64,000 bases of DNA from Myrmaecium sp. VS I D KN 1. Its lineage: Eukaryota; Ascomycota; Dothideomycetes; Valsariales; Valsariaceae. The DNA lies in the NCBI GenBank assembly GCA_019775845.1, contig JADQAV010000047.1, positions 1 to 64,000 of the forward strand, read 5' to 3'. Shown piece by piece: positions 33,863 to 44,549 of this stretch. Each line of letters starts with the position of its first letter. Positions within the stretch are counted from its first letter, which is position 1. The notes beneath the pieces were generated by a model. The model was not told the origin of the DNA, did no database searches, and saw only the letters and a list, made by a program, of their open reading frames with translations. Position numbers and translations under genes: made by a program.

Positions 33863-36308
33863 GTCGTGTTGAGCGAGGACGATCCAGCGGCCCTTGAGTT
33901 GAGAACGAATGACGATTATGAAGGCAGCGTGCCGCGCCTTGGGCAGGTCAAGAAGAGACAGCAGAGAAGTGTAAGGAGGGACAGCGGGACATCAAGGTTT
34001 GAATAACGGTGATAGAAACTGTTTGAAAAGCGATTGGCAGAGCATTTGCTCATAGGCTTTCAGTATTATCCTCCCGCATATGGCTGCAGGGGAAAGATGC
34101 AGGTCATGGACGAGAAAGGGGTCCGTGACGGGCTTCTCGGCTGTGTGAAGAACCACGGCCTTGTCACTTTGAGCTAGCGGGGCATATCAACAGAAAGCAG
34201 CGTAGGAGGGGATGCATCGTCGATTGGTCCAGCCCAGCAAGGACAGACACTTGGATAGGCATGCTCCGAGGTTTGTGACAGGCAGCCCCGAGCTTGCACG
34301 TGTCAGCCACAAGCGTGCTAAGCTGCTCCTTGAAGAACCTCAACGTGCTAAATGGCAGCGCTGCCTGACGGCTGCATCCTTTCTCCATCCAGCCGCGTAG
34401 CAGATATCCATGTTCGGTGATGTTTGGCGAAAGTCATGTAGAGGCTCCACCAGGCTGAACGATCCTCTCATTTCAAAACCGCCGACGCCGAAGTGCCGAT
34501 GGTAGCCTTGCGGCATCCTCCAGCCTGTTCACCTGGTTGGAAAACTTCAGGAAGCATCTGGAAGCGCGGTCCATCTGCCGTCCGGTTAACGAGACGAACC
34601 CTCGATCAGTATGGCGCGTTGTCTGCAGGGCATTTTCTGCCCCTGTCTGAACCTGCTATTGTATGCGGTTGATGTCGGGTCGAAGGAAGGACGATCCGTG
34701 GGGATAGAAGCACCGGGTAGCCGCGCAAGGGCCTTCCAAAGCAACGAGATCACCCGGTGGGCTTCTAAACAAGCGGCACGGCTGTATTCACAGGACGTTA
34801 CATCGAGCTTTTTCCAAAGAGTTGGGTATGGAGTAAGCGTCACGGTAGGGCAGGTCGTTCCGCTAACCTCCTTCCCATCCTTTTGCGGGGAGAGCGCTGT
34901 TTCGACCAGGTATCGAAGGTTGACGACCCCAGAATCTCCGGGCAGAGGACAGAGTCACCCATGGGGGGGCTGCAGGGTGCACGCCGGGGGAGGAGGGACT
35001 CACGACGGAGGGGAGTGGGGAGAGCCCAGTGGTGGAGGGATTTCCCTCGCAAGTGGTGCCAAGGACTTTCCAGAAAACCGACCGAAGTCACTAACCCGGA
35101 GCGACCGCAAAGCCAGTCCGGGGCAGGCTACCTCTCCAGGTTTAACTCCACACCCGGTCCCCAACTTCCATCCAGGAACAGGCCTCGAAGCGTGCCGTGC
35201 CCTCTCTGCCTCTTCCGAGCTTGCTGGACTTGTTACGCGCGGTCGACGACCTCGCCTGATTTCTGTCCGTCGTCAGACAACCCAATCCTCCAACTCCCCT
35301 CTGTCTCCTCCACTGGCGCCGTATTGGATGCGAGCACTGGCTAGTTCTTCTCATCTCCTCTGGCTCGTCAGCCATTGAGCCGATCTTACTTTACCCCGCC
35401 GCGCCGTACCGTTCTTTGAGATGAGGCACGTTCCTCGGCAGGTCTGGGAGACGCGGTGCGTCCGCAGCCTCTCGGTTGTATGTCTGTACCAGGACTACAT
35501 GGCAAGCTCATACGCGGCCTTTGTATGCCTCGGGGTGAACCGATGGCTCAGACAGTCACGGACACCCTCCGAGGTGCCGCAGGCACGCACATACCTATAT
35601 TCCAGGAGCACTAACATTCTGCATGAATTTCTCAAATCCTGGCCAGTCATGTTGCGTTACGGGCTTTTTGACAAGTGAACAAGTGATCGATCTCCGCTTT
35701 GGTACAGTAACAGTGCCCACGACAGCTCCCATGGCTAGGACAACTTGACCGAGGCCCTGGTATTGGTTGACCATATGTTTTCACCAAGCGCGCTTGTGCA
35801 GCGGTCGTGCGGGGCCCCTCTAGACCTCGATGGCTTCGAGACGGAGCTGGTGAGGGGTCCCCAGGTGGTACATTTCGTGGCGCCTTGTAGCGCGGCTTGC
35901 GAATATCAGGTCCACGTGGGAGATTGTTCGGAGTCCTTCAAGCGAGGTGCCAATCCGCAATGACTTGCGGCGGTCTTTGCCCTAGGCTTATTTACCATCT
36001 GCAAAGGAACGAGGCAAAAGCCATGGCTTGCTCCCAGCTCCCGCAGAGCTGTCGGTTCGAACATCCGTCTCGGAGACTACAATAGGTGGAAAACTACCGG
36101 CTCGTCCGAATCCCCACTGGAGCTTCCGCTGATCCTTCCCCAAATTATATTCGTTCGTGAGCGCCAGTAGGTTAGGACTCTTCTTTTCACGGTCTGAACA
36201 GTACAGGAACGGCTCTCGCTGGTCCAGCAGCCCATATGACGACCATACCAAAGCCGCGGCCAGTGCGCGATGATGAGATTTCTGGAGAAGGTATTCCATA
36301 TTTCTACA
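33863..36308. other. Gene-poor 2.4-kb stretch
   Basis: Between the sugar transporter start (minus) and the RIC8-like gene (plus). The left end is the transporter promoter. A 255-codon plus-strand open frame (34611-35378) has no family motif, mixed composition and rival open frames, so I do not call it a gene. No RNA gene or repeat is recognised. Confidence 0.5.
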
Positions 36309-38035
36309 ATGTCTTCCCGTGGTAATCCTTGCTGATTGATATGAACGCTAGAAAAGCTCAGGCGGGTTGGACAACTCGTCCGCGAGCTACAAGCGGACTT
36401 TGTACAGATCAATTTCCTACCACACGGTAAGATGTCGCGAGTCTCACTCTCGAAGTTACGATGGTGCTGAATCCCAGCAGAACGCAATGCAGCAATGGAG
36501 CAGTTGAAGGTGTTTGGGAGAAATCCCGAGAATGCAGACCCGATATTTACCAAAGATGTATACGATCCTGTCTTCCATTCGAAAGACCCGTTCTGACCCT
36601 TAACAGGGCATCGAAATCCTCACCCACCATGCCTTCCATAGTCCTTCTCCCACAACTTCGAAGGCGGCTTTGGAATGCCTAGCGAACGCATTATTGCTTC
36701 GACCGAAGACGCGGCAGATCTTTGTAGATTTAGGGTACTCTGAGAAAGCCGTAGCGCGATTAAAAGTGTGATTATCAAAGTCTATTCATATCCAGGGCTG
36801 TACTGAACTGCGCATAGAAGCCAAAGAAGGACGACGAGTTCCTGATGTCGCGAATGATTTTCCTCACCTCCTACGGCACCACCCAGAGCTTCCAAGACCT
36901 GATCGACAAGCACAAACTTGCAGACTACGTGAACGAAGTGTGTATCTTAGAATGGCCCTTCTCCGGTTCTGCCATGAGCTGACTTCGTGAAGAACATAGA
37001 ACGCCATGCGAAGGTGCATACAAAAGCCTTTAAGCATCATGAGCAACCTTCTCAACACGACGACCAAGCTCTTTCCGAGACGCTGAAACTCCTCTTCAAT
37101 ATCACCCATCTTTGTCCTCAGCGCCTCAAGTCCTTCTCCAAATCAACCTCACAGATCATGAAGATTCTCACATGCCGCAAAGTTCACTCGCCTCCATTAA
37201 GGGAGCCCGTCAATTACCTCATCAACGCCCTCATGAACCTTGACCTGGACGAAAAGAAGCAGGTCGTTAACTCAAACCTCAAGCCTTGCGTCCAAAAGCT
37301 GATTGAGATTCTGGATTTCGCCCTCCGCACATATCCTGAGAAGGATCTGGCTTCCACTGTAGCGCCTTTACTCACCCTCCTCAAGCGCCTCGCAAAGATC
37401 GCACCTCCGGATGTCAAGTCGCTTATGCGCACTGCGCTGCTCCCACCACGGAAGTCGGTGGCGGAAAAGCAATCCGTTGGTCCAAACGCTCTACAGTCAT
37501 CCCTCCTCAGTTTTCTCACCTCCCCTGTCAGCACACAAACTTACGATGGCGTTTCTGGCCTCTTTTTTGAGCTTGCCGACGGCGACATGGACAGTTTCAT
37601 GGCTGATTTTGGCCTGGGATTTAGCTCCGGCTTCCTACTTACCCGGAATATGCAGCTGCCGACAAATCCCAAATATGCTCACAGCTCGAGGTCCAGCGTT
37701 TCCGGCGGTAGCATTCGGAGCATAAATTCTCAGAGCACTATGGTGAGGCAGAGCACGGCAAGCTCGGTGTCAACGTCGGATGTTCCATCAGCAGCGCCGA
37801 AGAAGAAGGTCCTGGCAAGGCCCTCGTCGGGTGATGCTCATCCGAGAAGGAAGAGCGAGAGGTTGATGATGGTTTGGGATAAGTATGTCCACTTCCCCGT
37901 GACTTGGAAAGCGTATGCTAATGGATTTATAGTCTCAATCCGAGGGATATCCACGATTATAGTGATCAGTTCATGAAGAGAGCCGCTAGAGATTTGGTGG
38001 TGGAGCTCGACTCTGACGTTGACAGCCTGCATTAA
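36309..38035 (+). CDS. RIC8/synembryn-like G-alpha chaperone and exchange factor
   Basis: Model: 36309-36321, 36352-36426, 36481-36557, 36607-36765, 36818-36937, 36993-37882, 37933-38035; 478 aa, phases consistent. The family is recognised from VFGRNPENADPIFTKDGIEI, LECLANALLLRPKTRQIFVD and GYSEKAVARL, DEFLMSRMIFLTSYGT, ETLKLLFNITHLCP and GFSSGFLL, in the Ric-8 armadillo order. Ric-8 folds and activates heterotrimeric G-alpha subunits at the plasma membrane and matters for growth, polarity and conidiation in filamentous fungi. The start is uncertain: the chosen ATG requires a first intron of only 30 bp, shorter than any other here, so a missed upstream exon is likely. The C-terminal ~45 residues after SERLMMVWD diverge from the usual ending; the last exon is less certain. 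Confidence 0.75.
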
Positions 38036-38602
38036 CAGAACCAGGTCGGTATGATTGTATAGTTGATTCCCATGGTTACCTGTCTTCTTTTTCCCAAGAT
38101 ACCTCTCCTTAACGATTTAACTGTAAATTGGATTTCATGACTGGTTGTATCGAGCATGTGAATGGGATGGCTGAAGCGCCTTTTGAAGTAGCAAGACACA
38201 TTCTCTTCACAGCTTGCAGATATCACTTAGCTTGCTTGACACTTGGTCCGTTGACATTCGAGTCACTTCTATCCATCTGTTAAGCCAGCCTCCAAGTCAC
38301 AGCTTCGCTTGAAGTTGATTTCTTTTCCTTTGCTTCGTTTGTTCCTTCTCCATCTGGCACCTGCCGAGTCGGACACTTCACTCGGCAACATCTGTTGAAC
38401 ACAAACAACCACGACGTCTCTTCACACTGTTCCTTCCGTCATCCTGTGTCATACCTCACTACGAGCAAATACAGTACATACACTGGTAGGTAGGTCACAA
38501 AGCTTTTCCAAGAGATATAAAGTCAATCAGCGTGCGACGCTCCGCTCAAACCACAGTCAACCAAGCGCATCGCAGTCATCGAGAAACTGCTACTTCGACA
38601 AG
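38036..38602. promoter_or_regulatory. Intergenic/promoter region of the zinc-finger gene
   Basis: Contains the RIC8-like 3' UTR on the left and the promoter of the zinc-finger gene on the right, with TATAAAG at 38515-38521 about 85 bp before the ATG, and a GGTAGGTAGGT motif at 38486-38496. No other gene. Confidence 0.45.
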
Positions 38603-39802
38603 ATGAAAGGCACCTGGATGCACCTGCCCCATTCCGATGACGGATCGGTCTGCGGCTGTCCCTGGCGTTGGCCCAAGAATCGAGCTGCACACGCTTCCAG
38701 TGACGCTCAGTCAAGCGCCATGACGCCTCCGTCTGATTGTTCCAGTGTCACTGAACCAGGTTCCAGCGAAGCGACGATCTCGCCCGGTACCAGCGCGCCG
38801 TCTTCTCAGTCAGCACTTTCATTCCTATCCTCGTTTAGCTCACAGGGAGCTGCTTCGACGGCCACCACTCCGTGCGCAAGCAGTATGGTATCCTCGCCGG
38901 CCATGATCTCACCAGGGCTCGGTCCGTCACAATGCGCACCGTCCGTACAACCCATGCCGATGAACAACAACTGCGCGCCCTTCATGGGTTATAACCCCGC
39001 GTTCTTCTTCAACGGCGCGAGCCTCAGCACCCCGGCCATGTCATCGATCGAGACCCCATCGCTATCGCAAGTTTCGAATATCAACTATCTGGATAGCAGC
39101 TGTCCCCTACCACCCAGCGGACCTAGCAGCAGCACCTCACGATCTTGGCAAGCACAGCCAGTGAACCCGCATGCAGCCAAGGGCGAGCATTTCAAGGACA
39201 TCTGCTTCTTCTGGTACCACAACTCTGACGGGGCGACCAAGCAGGCAACGTGCGAGAGGAAACGGGGAAGGAAGTGCAACTTCATCCACTATGTCCCGAG
39301 CGACCTTCCAGCTGGCTACACGGTTAAGCCACCGCCAGGATATATGCATTATGAGAAGTGCTACCTTCCCCTCTGCGGACTACGGAGCGATCTCGTGGAA
39401 GCTGGGATGACGGAGCTGCCTCAACAGTCGGGATCCCAGTTGGGATGTGGTAGCTTCGATGCTGGTGGAGCAAACTGGTGTGGTAGCGCCCAGGGAGCAC
39501 ATCTCCCCGTTCTCCAACAGAAGAAAGACGTAGTTGAGAGTCAGAGCATGGCAGCGGGGATGGATAGAATTCCCAGCCCATCTATGGATATCAAACAGAC
39601 TGAGAGAGAAAGTCAGACTGCAAGAACGGTAGCGGGAGTCAAGAGGAAAGGTCTGGAGGGATGCTTTGGAGGCTCTTCGATTGACGAGGAGACGAAGAAG
39701 CGGAAGAAATGCCACCCCAGAGTATGCGGATCGGATGATCCGGAGGTGAAGGCTTTGCTCGCTGGTTTGATCGGTAGCGAGGAAGTGGGCGGTCGGGTTT
39801 GA
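38603..39802 (+). CDS. Protein with a CCCH-like zinc-finger motif, function unknown
   Basis: Single-exon ORF of 399 aa. A Ser/Thr/Pro-rich N-terminal half (about residues 30-190) looks disordered. The only ordered region is near residues 195-265: DICFFWYHN, then a cysteine pair and CNFIH, giving Cys201-X15-Cys217-X7-Cys225-X3-His229, a CCCH arrangement with long first spacing as in some fungal RNA-binding-like proteins. PAGYTVKPPPGYMHYEKCYLPLC follows (in two parts), possibly a second metal site. A Lys/Arg-rich KRKG..KKRKK tail could be a nuclear signal. RNA binding is an inference from the motif. The TATA-like element upstream and the long unbroken frame support a real gene. Confidence 0.65.
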   Translation: MKGTWMHLPHSDDGSVCGCPWRWPKNRAAHASSDAQSSAMTPPSDCSSVTEPGSSEATISPGTSAPSSQSALSFLSSFSSQGAASTATTPCASSMVSSPAMISPGLGPSQCAPSVQPMPMNNNCAPFMGYNPAFFFNGASLSTPAMSSIETPSLSQVSNINYLDSSCPLPPSGPSSSTSRSWQAQPVNPHAAKGEHFKDICFFWYHNSDGATKQATCERKRGRKCNFIHYVPSDLPAGYTVKPPPGYMHYEKCYLPLCGLRSDLVEAGMTELPQQSGSQLGCGSFDAGGANWCGSAQGAHLPVLQQKKDVVESQSMAAGMDRIPSPSMDIKQTERESQTARTVAGVKRKGLEGCFGGSSIDEETKKRKKCHPRVCGSDDPEVKALLAGLIGSEEVGGRV

Positions 39803-40912
39803 CTTCGGTAAGAAACAGCTTTTGACCTCTTCTCTCTTACACCTCAGTCCACTAAGAATTCTAGTTCATGGTAGATCTACGCGAGGGGGCCGTAGTTTTC
39901 ACTAATTTGTCGCCAACTGGAAGTTATAACAGGTATGTGGTGGTTGTGGGTCGATTTTCGCGAATTTCTTCTCGATTTCCCTATATCGAAGCGGATCCGG
40001 CGATTGAATGGTTCGGATGGAGGCAACAGAAAAGCACGGCTGAGGGAGAGATTAAGGTGTTCATGTTGATGACGGGCATGAGATGGGGCTGCGTCGACCG
40101 CTCGATCGGGCTGAAGCCTAGAGTGTTCGAACACTGATCAAAGAGCTCCGTTCACATCATATTCAGCCTTGTTGGAAAATCAGTGGCAGGGATTAGCGAG
40201 CGAGGTCGAGTCCAAATATCCCAGACAATCTCTCCCAGCTGAGAGATGAAAGCTACGGTACCAAGAGGAAAAAGTAGCGACGGATGGGCTATGTAATAAT
40301 AGGATCTTGTAGTGAGACAGACCGTGCGCCTTCATCGTCCCACGGCATCAAGGGATCTGATTGCTTTCGACCGTTACATATGGGTACAGGCACAATCGAA
40401 TGCACAAGCATTGACCCCCTCAATTCGTGTAACGCCTCAACAGTGATTCAACCGGGTGACCGGATCGATGACCAGTAAGTGAGCGAGTCGGCGAGAGAGT
40501 GGTACGGCCGGGCTGCATGTCTTTACCGCCTCCGTCACCAGATGAGGTCCTGGCCGGAGTACAAAAGTCCAACCGTCACCCCACACACACCAGGAGCACT
40601 TTCTCCCTCCATCATCCATCACCAACACGGCTCGCTGCGACCGCCGAAGATCCAATTCGCCCCCTTGCAATAGAATAGAAATCGTTCCTGAACCGGGTAG
40701 TCGTCGGACTTGCTGTCTCTTCACACCGCTTGCAAATCTCATCATACTCGGTACCCCGTAGTATTATAGAAGATCATCAGCTTCAATCTCTTTTTACTTC
40801 ATCGATAACTGGTCTCACACGACGTGCAACTGCGGAGATCATCAACCACGAGCAAGAGGCAAGACGAAAAAAACCAAAAAAGAACAAGAAAAGAACAGAA
40901 AGAGAAGGCGCC
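39803..40912. other. Intergenic region
   Basis: 1.1 kb. It has no convincing gene; the open frames at 39868-40137 overlap on both strands. The right part is the promoter and A-rich leader (AAAAAAACCAAAAAAGAA, 40868-40886) of the next ORF. Confidence 0.5.
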
Positions 40913-41704
40913 ATGCCATTTCCCCCGAACTCACCCACCCCCAACCCACGAGCCGGGTCCTCCAACAACCCCCTGAGCAGCACGGCACCCGCCTGGACCT
41001 CCCCCAGCAGGCCTTCCGAGTATACCAACCTCGCTCCGAGCACGGGCAGCAGCAGCGGCAGCAGCAGCAGGAGAAGCAGCCCGACCTACCGAGCCCTGCT
41101 CCGAGACCGCCAATCCCGCAACCGTCCCTCCGGTATCAGCACCACCACGACCACCACCACCAAGTTCCCCCCGCTCCGCTGCTCCGGCAGCAGCAGCCAC
41201 CAGAACCCTCACCACCAACCCCTCTCCACCATCGACCGGCCCCAGAAGCCTCATCATCATCATCATCATCATCAGCACCAGCACCACCCGCATCACCCCG
41301 CCTCCGCAACCACCCCCGTCCCACCCGACGTCGACGACGACGCGACCTTCGAGTCGCTCAAGCGGCGCCAGCGCGCCGCGCGCTGCGCCGAGAGCGTCGA
41401 GGTCCGCGTCTGGCTCGGGCACTGCTGGGCGGCGAGCGGGCCGCACGTGCGCGGTCGGCTGGAGGAGGTGGTGGGGTGGGGGGGACCCGTGGAGGAGGGG
41501 TGGGGGGTGGCGGGGTCGAGTGAGGGGGAGGATGAGGAGGAGGAGGTTGGGGATGGGGATGGGGATGGGGAGGGGGAGGGGGAGGAGGGGTGGAAGGTTT
41601 GGCTTGGGGGGGAGGAGGATGGGGGGAAGGAGGAGGGTGAGGGGAAGGGGTGTGGTGCGGCTGCTGGATGGGTATGGCGGAAGGCGGGGAGGGATAGGAG
41701 GTGA
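40913..41704 (+). CDS. Low-complexity protein of unknown function
   Basis: Single-exon ORF of 263 aa from the ATG at 40913, after an A-rich leader with good initiation context. The N-terminal half is Ser/Thr/Pro/His-rich, with a run of seven His from CAT repeats. A more ordered piece is near residues 139-185: DDDATFESLKRRQRAARCAE and RVWLGHCWAASGPHVRGRLE, with a WLGHCW motif. The C-terminal part is Glu/Gly/Asp-rich and ends in WVWRKAGRDRR. I recognise no family. The Glu/Gly half comes from GGGGA-rich DNA that is open in other frames too, so only the middle piece argues for a gene. Confidence 0.5.
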   Translation: MPFPPNSPTPNPRAGSSNNPLSSTAPAWTSPSRPSEYTNLAPSTGSSSGSSSRRSSPTYRALLRDRQSRNRPSGISTTTTTTTKFPPLRCSGSSSHQNPHHQPLSTIDRPQKPHHHHHHHQHQHHPHHPASATTPVPPDVDDDATFESLKRRQRAARCAESVEVRVWLGHCWAASGPHVRGRLEEVVGWGGPVEEGWGVAGSSEGEDEEEEVGDGDGDGEGEGEEGWKVWLGGEEDGGKEEGEGKGCGAAAGWVWRKAGRDRR

Positions 41705-42341
41705 TTGTTTGTTTTATATCGCTCTGCTTGTTGCTTCAATTCTTTTCTTTTGTTTCTCTCGTTTGGTCAAGTCGTCATTCTAGCCCCTTGTTGTTTTGCT
41801 TTTGTTTCTTTCGTCTCTCTCGAGTTGAGACCAGGCAGGCTTGAAGGAAGAGGGCCAAGGCGAAGAGGGGGATACTGGCCCAAATGACCTTTCTCTGTTT
41901 TTCTTTCTCTTTTTCAGTAGGGGGGAGCGCGAGGGCAAGGGAAGTGACGATCTCCAGTCCTGAAGACGACATTGGCGTCGTTCCTTTTTCCTTCTCGGCA
42001 CAACAGATGAAAGGAATTGGCTACGAGGACGGAGCCCTTGTAGCTTTCGTGGGGCAAACTGCCATTGGGCAGCCAGGGCATCAGAAATTCGGCATGTGCA
42101 GCGGAAAGAAACGGACGATCAAGCTGCAGAGACAAAACAAGATATTCGGACAAATATTCACAATGACCCTGCTTTCCGATTGCGCAAGATATCGCATCGT
42201 CTATGGTACAGTGGTAGTAGTAGCTGCCCCGTCGCCGTACGTTCATGCGGCAACCGCTGCTAAACCCAACTCTACAGACCCGGAACCCGAATTCTTCGTT
42301 TCCTTTCTTCACCCTGTGCCGAAACGAGGAGTGAACCGGAT
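41705..42341. other. Convergent intergenic region
   Basis: Between the low-complexity ORF and the COX12 stop. T-rich right after the ORF (41710-41790). A plus-strand frame at 41884-42411 runs antisense into the COX12 3' exons and is not supported. Confidence 0.5.
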
Positions 42342-43049
42342 TTACTGGTCGAGCTTGACGGGGAAAGTGCCGGCTTCTGTTGAAACGCCAGGTACATTAG
42401 CATGTGAGTAGCTTGCTGTAAAGAAAGGAAGAGAAAAAAGCCCCCCCCTCGGCTGTAGTCGGAAGTAGCCGGGAGAAAGCTCCGGGCAAAGTACGTACCG
42501 CGCTGGTCGTCCCACCTCTGGACCCAGGCGCTGGGGCAAAGGGAGCGGAAGGCGAGGTAGAACTGAAGAACATTCGTGAGCAATTGAAGTCGAATTCGAC
42601 AGGGTCCGAGTCGACGGAAGTCCAACATACCTGGCGGCAGGGCTTGAAGTCCTCACCCTTGGCTAGAACGCACTTGTGGTAGTCGACATAGTTCTGCCAG
42701 CAGTGCTTGGTCCTGAGAAGCGCCCCCGTTAGCCTCTTCTATCCCGTACGAGCTTTGCCGGTCGGTGATCCTCACTGGTTCTGGTTGGGGAAACGAGCGT
42801 CGAAGCCTGGGGCGAGGGGGGACGTCGTTAGCTTCCTGCATGCTTCCAAGAGTCCAAGATCCCTTCGCATCATCTCCTCCAACATCTCGGATGCGCGTTT
42901 GAGGTCCTGCGGGGGAGCAATGGGTGCGTACCAGCTAGAGGGCATAGGGTCAGCGATCGATTCTGCGGGTGTGCGGAAGCTACGACTCGGGGTCGCTACT
43001 CACCAGTGACGAACTTGAAGGGCTTGGTCTCGCGTTCCTCGTCGGCCAT
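42342..43049 (-). CDS. COX12: Cytochrome c oxidase subunit VIb (COX12)
   Basis: Model: complement of 42342-42376, 42499-42562, 42631-42712, 42776-42806, 43004-43049; introns 122, 68, 63 and 197 bp; 85 aa, the family's length. The protein reads MADEERETKPFKFVT, GFDARFPNQNQTKHCW, and QREAGTFPVKL at the end. The twin cysteine motif is complete: Cys30-X9-Cys40 and Cys51-X10-Cys62, which form two disulfides in a helical hairpin after Mia40 import. The subunit sits on the intermembrane-space face of complex IV, by the cytochrome c site. The split of such a small gene into five exons explains why no single open frame shows it. Divergent from the MLRQ-type gene 285 bp away. Confidence 0.93.
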
Positions 43050-43334
43050 TGTGAATAGTTTTGTCGGGAGTGGAGATGGGCGGGTGGTGGGGTCGATTAG
43101 GGTGGGTGAGAGAACGCTGTGGTTGTGATGATGTTGAAGGTCGAATGAGTGGTTCGATGATTGCGATTTCCTGCCTGGCGCTGGGTTGACGCACGGGCCC
43201 GCGAACTTCGGCAGCTTCCAGCGAGAAACCTATGGGCCAAACCCTCCACCTCCGTCCCACGACGAGCATATACATCATACTCCCTCTGCTACGCCAGAAC
43301 ACTCTCCACTCCACCCTTCGTCGCCTCCGACACG
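43050..43334. promoter_or_regulatory. Bidirectional promoter, COX12 / MLRQ subunit
   Basis: Only 285 bp separate the two divergent start codons, so both 5' UTRs and promoters share it. The COX12 side is G/T-rich and the MLRQ side C/T-rich. I see no clear TATA box or CCAAT core. A common control of two small respiratory subunits is inferred. Confidence 0.55.
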
Positions 43335-43851
43335 ATGTATCGCTCCCGCGTTCTCCAGATGCAGCCCTCGCGCTTCCTGCAGATGCAGCGCACTCAGGTC
43401 CGCCTGTCGGCCAATGTACGTCACAGTCCTACTTCAATTTGAATCCAGTGTTCGCTAATGCGGAAACAGAAGGAGGAGCACTCCGGTGCGTAGCATACCC
43501 AATGGCTCGAGATGAGCTTCCCTCAAGCTCGGCCAGCGTTGTCCGATAGACTTACACTGTTTGCGCAGCCCACACCATCACCCAGCGTCTGCGCACTCTC
43601 AAGAAGATCCCCCCCGAGTTGATCCCCCTCGGTATGTTGCTATACCCGCGCGTTCCTTATCCCCTCGCACGTCTTTACTAACTCGGATTGATAGGTGCCG
43701 TCCTTTGGTAAGCCCTAATGATGATCGAACCCATTGCGCATTGCTAACACAGTGCTCCAGCGTTGCCGTCGGCGCCGCCATCTACTCGCTCGGTAACAAG
43801 ATCTACAGCGACAAGACCCTCCGCCTCACCAGGCAGAGGGGTCATGACTAG
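43335..43851 (+). CDS. NDUFA4/MLRQ-type (B12D) respiratory-chain subunit
   Basis: Model: 43335-43415, 43470-43485, 43569-43631, 43695-43707, 43761-43851; five exons, two of 16 and 13 nt; 87 aa. N-terminus rich in Arg/Gln (MYRSRVLQMQPSRFLQMQR), a likely mitochondrial signal. The core is HTITQRLRTLKKIPPELIPL, then a single membrane helix (AVLCVAVGAAIYSLG) and DKTLRLTRQRG, the B12D/MLRQ pattern. It was first assigned to complex I; the mammalian relative NDUFA4 is now placed with complex IV, which fits its pairing here with COX12. The two tiny exons rest on phase and splice consensus alone but give the expected protein without gaps. Confidence 0.88.
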
Positions 43852-44036
43852 AGGATCGGATGGCGTGTATGGATGGTCTTTAGCGGGCGGCCGGATATCC
43901 AGGCTTTATTGTACAGATTTACAAGATTGATTGAAGAAAGAAGAAATCGCTAGTCCCAGTTTTCCTATGCTCCGTAACTCCGTCACCATGCTTGCTTGAA
44001 GATCTTGAGAGGAACAAGACGGGCAAAGATGAGCTC

Positions 44037-44549
44037 TCATGACGCCGGTTTCGGTCCCGCGACGTCCAAGCCTTCCAGTCCTTGCATCGGATCCATTGCT
44101 GCACTCTCGTTTGCGCCTTGATCCGCGGCTCTGCGATCCTCCTCGTCCACGGCATGTTCTGCCAGCCATCCTTCCTGAAATATGCAGTTAGCGATTGTGT
44201 AACATGGGGTTGAATTCCTAAGTCCTACCTGTTCCCACACAGCCGTCTTGCTGCCCAGGCCCTCTCCTTCCTTTTTCTGCGGTTTCGCGACTGCGCATTT
44301 GATAACTCTGCCATAGAGCTCGCTCTGGTCCATGTTGTCTATGGCCTCCTTCGCATCCTCCGCCTGCTCGAACTCCACGTAACCAAACCCGCGGTGTGGA
44401 TCCGTACACGAGGGCAGGTCCGGCTTGGGTAATTGGATGTCGACTATCTCTCCGAAGGGCACGAACGCTGCGTGGAGGGTCTGCGTGGTGACGGCGTTGT
44501 CTAGTCCACCCACATACACAGTGGCCTTGAGCCTGGCCGCGTCCGACAT
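44037..44549 (-). CDS. Single-RRM RNA-binding protein (cyclophilin-E RRM type)
   Basis: Model: complement of 44037-44174 and 44229-44549; intron 54 bp with CTAAC branch point; 152 aa. One RRM at about residues 8-86: RNP2 is VYVGGL and RNP1 is RGFGYVEF, with LHAAFVPFGEIVDIQLP and AIDNMDQSELYGRVIKCAVA. This RRM resembles the N-terminal RRM of Cyp33/PPIE-type proteins, but no cyclophilin domain follows; the C-terminal tail is acidic and ends after EGLDVAGPKPAS. The usual role is in mRNA processing in the nucleus; that is by family only. The intron length is a multiple of three and it has no in-frame stop, so a retained intron would still give a protein (170 aa). Confidence 0.85.
   Translation of the reverse strand: MSDAARLKATVYVGGLDNAVTTQTLHAAFVPFGEIVDIQLPKPDLPSCTDPHRGFGYVEFEQAEDAKEAIDNMDQSELYGRVIKCAVAKPQKKEGEGLGSKTAVWEQVGLRNSTPCYTIANCIFQEGWLAEHAVDEEDRRAADQGANESAAMDPMQGLEGLDVAGPKPAS

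Noticed and set aside
34611-35378. 255-codon plus-strand open frame
   Set aside because: No motif, mixed low-complexity composition, and equally long open frames nearby on both strands. A fast-evolving gene cannot be excluded.
41884-42411. 175-codon plus-strand open frame
   Set aside because: Overlaps the COX12 3' exons on the opposite strand, and its sequence resembles no family.
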